DNA of 64,000 nt, taken from Pristionchus mayeri. Taxonomy: Eukaryota; Nematoda; Chromadorea; Rhabditida; Neodiplogasteridae. Of the stretch, positions 56,756 through 64,000 are shown piece after piece (position 1 is the stretch's first letter; every line of letters starts with the position of its first letter). The stretch lies in NCBI GenBank assembly GCA_036245805.1, contig BTRK01000003.1:5394001-5458000 (forward strand), written 5' to 3'. The notes under the pieces were generated by a model. That model saw nothing but the letters and a program-made list of their open reading frames with translations, did not search any database and was not told where the DNA came from. The position numbers were made by a program, and so were the translations under genes.

Positions 56756-59700
56756 ATGGATGCCGTTCGACGTCTGCTGCCCGAGCTGTCCATGGCGCTC
56801 AGAAAGGTACCCTGGTTTCCAGTATCTTACGTACCATTCCACTACCGTCATTCTTGCTTGACTCAGGGCAACTGCGGTCGACTGGGAGTGGTGGGCGGAT
56901 CGGCGGAGTACACGGGCGCACCCTACTACGCAGCCATATCCGCCCTTAAAGTGGTACGGTAACAACTAACGAGGGGTTGCGTACAGTAGTCAAGGGGTTC
57001 TAATGGGGAGGTCTTACGGGTAGAAACTAGAAAGGGATAAAAATACCTTACATTTGCATGCTCATTTGCTAATGACTAGAATCTAATTTTCCTGGCATGA
57101 AGCCAACAAAGCGCCATGAAATAGTGATTTTGGTATTTTGTTTAAAATATACTAATACCATGCAAATACACTGTTCTTCCACCTACGTTTCTAATTAAAA
57201 CGTGAAACATCCTCCATGGGTTACCGTAATTATTTGTAAAATGTATTTTCCATATTACTGTATCTTCCCGCTCAGGGCGCCGATCTCGTACACGTGTTCA
57301 CGCCCGCCGACGCTGCGACCGTCATCAAGTGCTACTCGCCGGAGCTGATCGTGCACCCGGATCTGGATGTGAGCGTGATCTTTTATCTTTGTAGTTTGAT
57401 TTTTGATCTCCAATTTGTAGTCTGATCATTTGTACGTAGTAGTGTTCCGGAATTAGGCGTAATTGTGCATCTTTTGAATCATTTTCGGATATGTTTCATG
57501 TACAATATATTCATATATAGAGCACATGAAACATATCTTTAAATGATTCGAAAGATGCCCAATTACGCCCAATTCCGGAATCCTAGTACGTAGTTTGTTT
57601 ATTGATCTCTGCAGCCGAGCAACTGGCACAATCGCATGGACGCGATGCTCGTCGGTCCAGGACTCGGTCGCGAGGAGGTACGGTTGGAAAGGGGTATTGG
57701 TTTATGATCCTGATGATCAATGATCTACCTCGATCAGGATGAATGCTTGAGTTGTCGGTTTAGCGATAAATAAACTGAGTCGTGCGCACGGTGTGTAGTC
57801 ATTTTTTGGGAATGGCATATTGCGATTCTCAGATTATGTTTTTCGTAGTTTTTTCAAGTTGAATGCAGGCATGACGATGAGCAAAAATACGTTTCAATAT
57901 GGTTTTATTATGAGTGAATGGTCGAATTCCCAATAGTAGCCTGGAAGACCTTGTATTTCAATAATAATCATGCCTCTATAGAGCGATGTCTTAACCGCTC
58001 TCCTTGCTTACCACCGGTTGATCTAGTAGTATTGTCATACCCATATCATATCTGGTACAATCGCATGGACGGGGTGCTCGTCGGGCCGGGACTCGGCCGC
58101 GAGGAGGTACGGTAGGATTGAGCTATCGATCAATCGTTCCTGACGATGATCTACAATGATGTGCATAGGTAAAAGCAGGAACCATTGCTTGAGTTCAGCA
58201 AGTCGTGTGCACGGTGGAAGGAATAGATGTTGATAAACTTTTTGGGAATTTCATAGTGCAATTATGACGTACAATCCTTCAGTTATTGTTGACTAGGCCT
58301 GACCGATGAGAGCACGTGAGTGCGCGTTTCAATCTGGTGCTAATATGCGTGAGTGATCGATCTCCCAATAATAACGACGAAGAAGAGTATACATTTCAAA
58401 ATTTAATTTAATTGCAATTGAACGCGAGGATGTGAGTTCCACAACTACATTAGCATCAGCAAAGGTCAGGTTTCCCAATTCTTCCGCGGTTTGTGCTGTG
58501 TAAAACAATTCTAAATCTTCGGTACAAATCGGAAATCGATATAGTCATGTTTGTTGTTCATAACCAATATCGCTATTTCCATTATATCGCACCCTTGAAA
58601 CTACAGTATCCCCACAGTAATCTACTACAGAACGCGATGAAGGTGGCGGCGGAGACGATAGTCGAGGCGCAGAAACTCGGACGCCCACTGGTCGTCGATG
58701 CGGTGAGTAGAAGAGTTCGTAATTCAGATCATGGTCTTCTTTTATACACAAAATTCGCAATTAGTCGTTGCGGCGTTCTGCAAGAGTTATGCTTTGTTCA
58801 TTTAACACTTCCTCTCGTCCATCAACTGGACGAGAGATTGTGCGAAGTGAAGAGATAATTACCCGAATTATGAACTCTAGTATAATAAGTAGAAGGAGAT
58901 GATTGTGATGCTCTTTGTTCATGACATCTTTCCCCAATTCTCTTCTGTCTGAATCTCGTTATAGTTGCCAACTGTGATTTTCCCATAGTCAATTCAATTA
59001 TATCACGCCTCTCACCTAAGAATTGAGCTGATTCTCAAATTTTTCGGATTAGGGTAAACTATGGTGTGTGATGTTATTCGAGATTTGGGTAGGTCTATCT
59101 CCTTGAAAAGGATACCCTGAGGAGCTCTGAGGAGGATCATCATTCCCAAGGCCCCGGCACCATGTTGTTAGTTCTGGTGCCTCACTTTAATCATTAATTA
59201 CTCGTTTCCAACACAATTTTAGACAAAATGTTCCTCCGGGTGATCCCCACTCATTTTTCGAGCTCTATCGATCTATGCAAACTAGAGCTTGTGAAAGTGA
59301 ATGTTAACAGCGCTATGATTAAGACCGTGTTTCTCAAAAGTTTAGGTAAAGACGCAAATTTATTTTTCAGAGTGAAAATAGCTTAACGAGGGCTTTAAAA
59401 TGAGTGGTTTATGGTTTTTATACGTGTGGGCAAAAATGTGCAGCGTCCATTTCCAGCTCCGAGATGATTTGAAGTCATTTTATTCAACGCAGACCGCGCG
59501 CTTTTTCAGGCGCCAAGCAAAATGAGGGGAGTAATTTCAATTTCAACTATGTTTCAGAAACAATACAAATTACTTTATACAACAATACAAATTATTTTAT
59601 ATGTTTCTGAAACACATTTGAAATTGAAATTGCTCCGCTCATTTTGCTTGGCGCCTGAAAAAGCGCGCGGTCTGCGTTGAATAAAATGTCTTCAAATCAT

Positions 59701-62700
59701 CTCGGAGCTGGAAATGGACGCTGTTCATTTTTGCCCACACGTATAAAAACCATAAACCACTCATTTTAAAGACCTCGTTAAGCTCTTTTCACTCTGAAAA
59801 ATAAATTTGCGTCTTTACCTAAACTTTTGAGAAACACGGTCTTAATCATAGCGCTGTTAAAATTCACTTTCACAAGCTCTACTTTGCATAGATCGATAGA
59901 GCTCGAAAAATGAGTGGGGTCACCCGGAGGAACATTTTGTCTAAAATTGCGCTGGAAACGAGTAATTAATGATTAAAGTGAGGCACCAGAACAAATGACA
60001 TGGTGCCGCGACCGTATAATTGATGATGGTCAATTCAGAAGTTGGACTAGTGATTAGGCATGTTAAGGGATGATAAAACTGACGGAAACTTGCTTCTGAT
60101 TTTTTTGCTAATCCGACACTTTGATCGATCCTTACGTGAGTGGCGTGATATTTTGGACAAATAGAGCATCGTCTAAAATACAGGAGTGGCTTTGATGATT
60201 TGTGTTTCACTCGGGTCTTAAGACCTCGGGGCCAAAATGCCTTACAATATCAAGAGCATTCATAATCAATACCAATCACGATTAAAAAATCCTCCAATTT
60301 ACAATGTTCACACTCGCATAGCACTATCGCTTGTGAAAAGATCTATGATATCTGTTCACCTCTTGATTTACTTGATCTCGTCTGACCTTTCTTTTTTGCC
60401 CATTAAGGCGCTTATTGAGACGTGCAACTTTATATGGTCATGTTTCATGATTGTTTTTGAACACTTTGGCCTATTTTCTAACCTCTCTAACTTCTCTGAC
60501 TATTCCGTCTCTCTCCAGGACGGTCTCTTCGCGCTGACTGAGAGATGGGAGTCCCTCTCGGCCTCTCCCTCTCACCACGCCGACCTGCCCATCATCCTCA
60601 CGCCCAACGCCGTCGAGATGGACAGACTCGCGATGAAGGTATGTATGAACTTTGATCTTTTACTGAAAGTTATGGCATATTTTTTTGAAATATGCGGTAT
60701 AAAATAGTTTTGAGATCTCAGGCTGGCCATTTTAGGTGCTTCAAAAGAACACACTCGGCATACCGTGGGAGGAAGTGAGTTGTCTGACCTAGCGAAATGG
60801 TTCCTGTGTTTACGGTATGACTAGTTTTTGTAGTTGCTGAAGGGTTACTGTCGACTGCGGCATTATGTGACTATTATTAGAAAAAGCAAAACTGTTTTGA
60901 GAAAAACGGTGGAATATCGATTGATCGCTGTCAGATTCGTCTGGTCGCTTCGAAACTCGCGGAGCGACTCAAGATGAACATTTTCGTCAAGGGACCCACG
61001 GACATGTTCGCTACCACCGATGGAAAGGGTACGGTAGAGAGAGGGGTACTGTAGAAAAGGGTACTGTAGGAGAGCGATACTGTATTTTATACTTTTTAGA
61101 TGGAAGGGGCGCGATAGAGGGATATTTTAGAGCATAAAGTAATGTATGTGGCGGGCACAATAGTGGGTTATTGTATAGTATTGTACAAGAATCACAACTG
61201 AATTAGCATGAGCATGAATCCTTTTATTACGATAACATTACAGTAACCCAATCAATAATTTTCCATATTTCTCCTCAGTTCGTCTCTTCGATACCGTTGG
61301 TTCTCCTCGTCGTCCGGGTGGCATCGGCGACTGCCTCGCCGGCGTCCTCACCGCCTTCCTGCTGTGGTCGACGAGGTGAGGCGACCTATCGGAGTGGGCG
61401 GAGCCTAGGGGGGGGGGCGGAGTCAGACCTGTTTATTACTTCCAAGCGATTGTAGAACGGCTATCGTTATAATGGAATAGCGACTTGACCGTTAAGAAAA
61501 CTGTATGGGATTACGGTAGGTATACATATATATATATATTTATGCTATTTCGTTCGAAATAACGTTCACAGAATTGAAATAGAATAGGCAATTAATGACG
61601 GTTAAAATGACGAGTGGTTTTTGGGACAATTTGGTCGGGAGGATCTACTCAGATGAACTGGTTTGATTCTCGGTATTTACTAAAAGCCTTGCCGCTCTTG
61701 GAAAGAAGCTATTGTGTCTGTAGTTGTGGTTCGATCCAGGATTATTGAAGTTCATGCCGTTTCGAGTGTAGTAGATTTTGAAATAATGTGGTTTTCGGTT
61801 GGAATTACTATATTTGCCTCGGATGAGATTTGTGGCTACTCTCTTATCAATCGATATTCTACGCTTCTCTAAGGACTCAATGCCCAGTTTCTTGTTGCGA
61901 GCGAGAGCAGTGGAGCGAGAGCATGTTTTCCCAAGTATGATTAAAACAACGCATAAATAAACGTCTTGTAAAGTAGTTCTGTACTTTTTCGAGTTCTTTT
62001 TAATCTTTATTTTGGTACGGATTGAAGACGGAGGAAGAGCTTTCTAAAATCGGTCTAATATACATTGAGTACGTTTTGAGAAGTACTTCTATATTTTTGG
62101 TTCGTAAGGCTCTGAGGATAGTGTGACATGCAGTTTTGCCTTTAGTGGATAGGTAGAACAATGGTCAGAGAATGAGAGGTTCTTCTGGATAAGAAAGCCG
62201 AGGTCTTTCGCTCTTTCTTTTTGTTCCAGAGTTGTGGTTCCAATAGCATATGTTCGCTTTGTATTTACTCTGCCTAGGTGCAATGAGTTACACTTATGCG
62301 CAGCAAGCGGGAGTTGCCACTCTTCAGACCAGTTTACGATAGTGTCAATCGCAGCTTGTAGTGGTGCAGGCGAATTTCCCTTCCTAAAGGATCGATATAT
62401 TTTTATATCGTCGGCATTCATTCTCGCATCGACTCCGTGGTTTTGAACTAGGGAAGGGATTTCTGAGGTGTAAATAAGAAATAGCAAAGGACCTAAGACT
62501 GAGCCTTGTGGAACGCCGCTAGTTACAGGCATTGAGGTAGAAAGCGCCTCTTTTACTCTCACTTGGAATGATCTATGAGTGAGGTATCCTGTTATCCAGT
62601 TGACTGTATTATACGGTAATTTTCCTTTCAGAACGGAAGTTCCTATTGACAAGGTGGCAGAGGCCGCCTCATTCTTCGTTCGAGAGGCATCGCGCAGAGC

Positions 62701-62875
62701 CTTCGAGGAAATCGGCAGAGGTGGGCGGGGCTTATAAAAGGGCGTGGTTTTAAAATTTAAAAATGGGCGGAGTCAATGGATGCTAAATTAAGGAATGACG
62801 GCGAGTGATGTCATCGCGCAAGTCGCGCCGCTCATCAAGAATATTGACGAATCGGAGAAGAAGAGCAAGCAATAA
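56756..62875 (+). CDS. ATP-dependent (S)-NAD(P)H-hydrate dehydratase (NAXD)
   Basis: Eleven exons give 294 aa with consistent phases: 56756-56806, 56867-56950, 57276-57368, 57615-57677, 58631-58702, 60519-60638, 60736-60774, 60935-61028, 61279-61375, 62632-62720, 62793-62875. The enzyme repairs hydrated NAD(P)H using ATP. It is a ribokinase-like fold with [20 protein letters not shown] at the start, then [54 protein letters not shown], and the catalytic GGIGDCLAG with Asp223. The C-terminal MTASDVIAQ matches the family end. The C. elegans counterpart is R107.2. A second, apparently unusable copy of exon 4 lies in intron 4. A palindrome fills much of intron 5 and a LINE remnant fills intron 9. 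AATAAA at 62871 overlaps the stop. Confidence 0.94.
57434..57590. repeat. Short palindromic element in NAXD intron 3
   Basis: TTCCGGAATTAGGCGTAATT, GCATCTTT, GAATCATTT and ATGTTTCATGT are repeated inverted on the other side of an AT-rich loop near 57510-57525. This is a hairpin MITE-like sequence of about 155 bases, ending 25 bases before exon 4. Confidence 0.8.
57615..58390 (+). repeat. Tandem duplication including NAXD exon 4
   Basis: Unit 1 (about 57612-58050) and unit 2 (about 58050-58390) share the exon ([16 protein letters not shown] against [16 protein letters not shown]) and diverged downstream intron words such as TTGAGTT, GTGCACGG, TTTTTGGGAAT and TCCCAATA. In unit 2 the exon body and GTACGGTAG donor are intact, but no AG acceptor stands at the expected place. 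It is probably skipped. Confidence 0.8.
59155..60007. repeat. Giant palindrome in NAXD intron 5
   Basis: The left terminus CGGCACCATG and its inverted right terminus CATGGTGCCG bound arms of about 410 bases. Shared words include CTGGTGCCTCACTTTAATCA and AAACACGGTCTTAATCATAG in opposite orientations. The centre is near 59580. No coding content. Confidence 0.9.
61530..62625 (-). mobile_element. Decayed LINE (jockey/CR1 type) in NAXD intron 9
   Basis: Minus-strand RT sequence at 62615-62089 has [33 protein letters not shown] and [11 protein letters not shown]. The usual (Y/F)ADD catalytic motif reads NADD. Downstream, in a shifted frame, is the LINE C-terminus ([10 protein letters not shown], then [12 protein letters not shown]) ending near 61655. 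A TA-rich tail lies at about 61530-61550. Frameshifts make it a dead copy. Its 5' end abuts the acceptor of NAXD exon 10. Confidence 0.82.
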
Positions 62876-63367
62876 ATATAGGATAACTGACGATGTCAAA
62901 TGTTGAAATCAATCGTAGGATTGTGGTTAAGACTGACTAGATAAAAAATCACTTAGCCAATTAAATTGTACACACGATTAGTAGCAAATCGATTTCTTTG
63001 TTCATCAATATTATTCTTCACTTATTTTAGCACTATGTTTATTATACAGAGACCACGATAAAGCAGCTGAAAAAGATTGTCTTCGCTTAATTTTAATTGC
63101 TAAGCGTTGAATCTTCGCTCACGATTTTTTTCTATTTTACCGTACATAGAATTCCTTGATTAGATGAGCGAAGAAGAGTAGCTTCATCCCTTTTTTTGTG
63201 ACGAGGAGAAGGTATATGGGCAACTTGATGTAGTTCTAAAAAGTAGTTAGTGTAAGAAAAACGAATGGAATAAAAATTGTCGACGCAAAAAAAGCATATC
63301 GATGTTTTTGAACCGTTTTTTAAATTTCTGGCATCGAGAACAAAATTCATGCTGTCACATTTTCAGA

Positions 63368-63757
63368 ATGCGAACCGCCATCGATCCTTCCCCCAACATC
63401 GGATCTACCATCGGAAAGGTTCGTTACCCTGCTATTTTAGGTAGTACTTTCATATTAAGCAGTGCTCAATTATAGCAGTAACACAGTTCGCAATTATATC
63501 AGTAACACAATTTGCAAATATAGAAATACGAAGAATCCATCCGTAGACTATCGTCCACTCCCTCCATTTTCTCTCTCTGCCTCTGTCTCTCGAATACACA
63601 CACATAAATTTCAGATCGAAAACTCTCGTGACGAGTTCGAAGTCTCCGTGAACGTTTCGCACTGCAACCCTGGAGAGATCAAGGTGAACCTGGCTGGAAA
63701 TGAACTGAGGATTGAGGGAAATTGCGAAGAGAACGACAAGCATGGAACCATCAAGAA
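63368..63757 (+). CDS. Small heat-shock protein (alpha-crystallin type), partial
   Basis: Two exons are visible: 63368-63418 (MRTAIDPSPNIGSTIGK) and 63615-63757, joined in phase. The second encodes the first part of an alpha-crystallin domain: IENSRDEFEVSVNVSHCNPG, EIKVNLAGNELRIEG and NDKHGTIKK. These match the beta-strands and the KxEHG-type motif of nematode HSP-16 proteins, which bind unfolding proteins as oligomers. The rest of the domain must lie beyond the window. An acceptor (TTTTCAG) ends one base before the first ATG, so that ATG is either trans-spliced or internal to a longer gene. Confidence 0.78.
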
Positions 63758-63935
63758 GTTTGTGATCTTCGAGCCATTTTATCATTTTCTTAATTATTGA
63801 AAATTAGTGATAATTCGAGTTATCATCGTATGCATCTATTTTTAATATGAAAAGTAATGAATTAAAATTTCGTTTAAGAATTACCATACAGAATGGAGCG
63901 ATCTTTGAACTTTGTTGAACTTTATATTATACTAG

Positions 63936-64000
63936 TCCGGCTGCCTCCCGCCTTCGGCGGGGGCCCCGTCCTAGTAGGTTTCGCAATCACTCGTTTCGAA
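63936..64000. repeat. Partial copy of the TAGTCCGGC repeat
   Basis: ACTAGTCCGGC, CCCCGTCCTAG and GGTTTCGCAATCACTCGTTTC match the repeat nested at 7076-7215. The copy runs off the window end. A GC-rich insert (CCGCCTTCGGCGG, itself a small hairpin) is present here only. Confidence 0.7.

Overview
The window is nematode nuclear DNA, most likely a rhabditid (clade V) worm. Genes are cut into many short exons with TTTCAG-type acceptors. Three translation starts sit just behind an AG acceptor, as expected for spliced-leader trans-splicing. The gene set is distinctly nematode: an MTMR6-type myotubularin, alkyl-DHAP synthase with a C-terminal peroxisomal SKL, a TBK1/IKK-epsilon kinase and NAD(P)H-hydrate dehydratase. 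From memory, the C. elegans homologues of the last two are R107.4 and R107.2, on one cosmid, so their adjacency here looks like conserved microsynteny. For the four large genes I assembled exons by hand. The splice phases close and total coding length is divisible by three in each case (713, 592, 735 and 294 aa).

Layout. 1-5.2 kb is repeat-rich: a giant palindrome, a mariner, an isolated copy of one myotubularin exon, a mariner-type MITE, and a tRNA-like sequence between inverted repeats. 5.2-7.4 kb (minus) holds a SUMO-like ORF without the C-terminal diglycine and a coiled-coil gene just upstream. 8.4-16.6 kb (minus) is the mtm-6-like gene with an intact CSDGWDR active site and a C-terminal FYVE-like finger. 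16.6-24.5 kb has no gene I recognise; it holds low-complexity DNA, degenerate tandem repeats and a second mariner. 24.5-37.0 kb (plus) is ads-1. 38.0-54.5 kb (plus) is ikke-1, whose introns carry a MITE, an RTE-type LINE, a second LINE, a solo LTR, a third mariner and a giant palindrome. 56.8-62.9 kb (plus) is the NAXD gene, with a tandemly duplicated exon, a palindrome and a LINE remnant. 63.4 kb to the end is the start of a small heat-shock protein gene.

The encoded functions are separate housekeeping or signalling jobs: endosomal PI3P turnover, ether-lipid synthesis, an IKK-related kinase, metabolite repair and a chaperone. I see no common pathway. The most unusual aspects are several long, nearly perfect, unrelated palindromes without transposase, most inside introns; an exon-precise duplicate of one myotubularin exon; a second duplicated exon in the NAXD gene; a SUMO fold that cannot be conjugated; an apparent GG-ended intron in ikke-1; and a GTACGGTAG motif that recurs at 5' splice sites.
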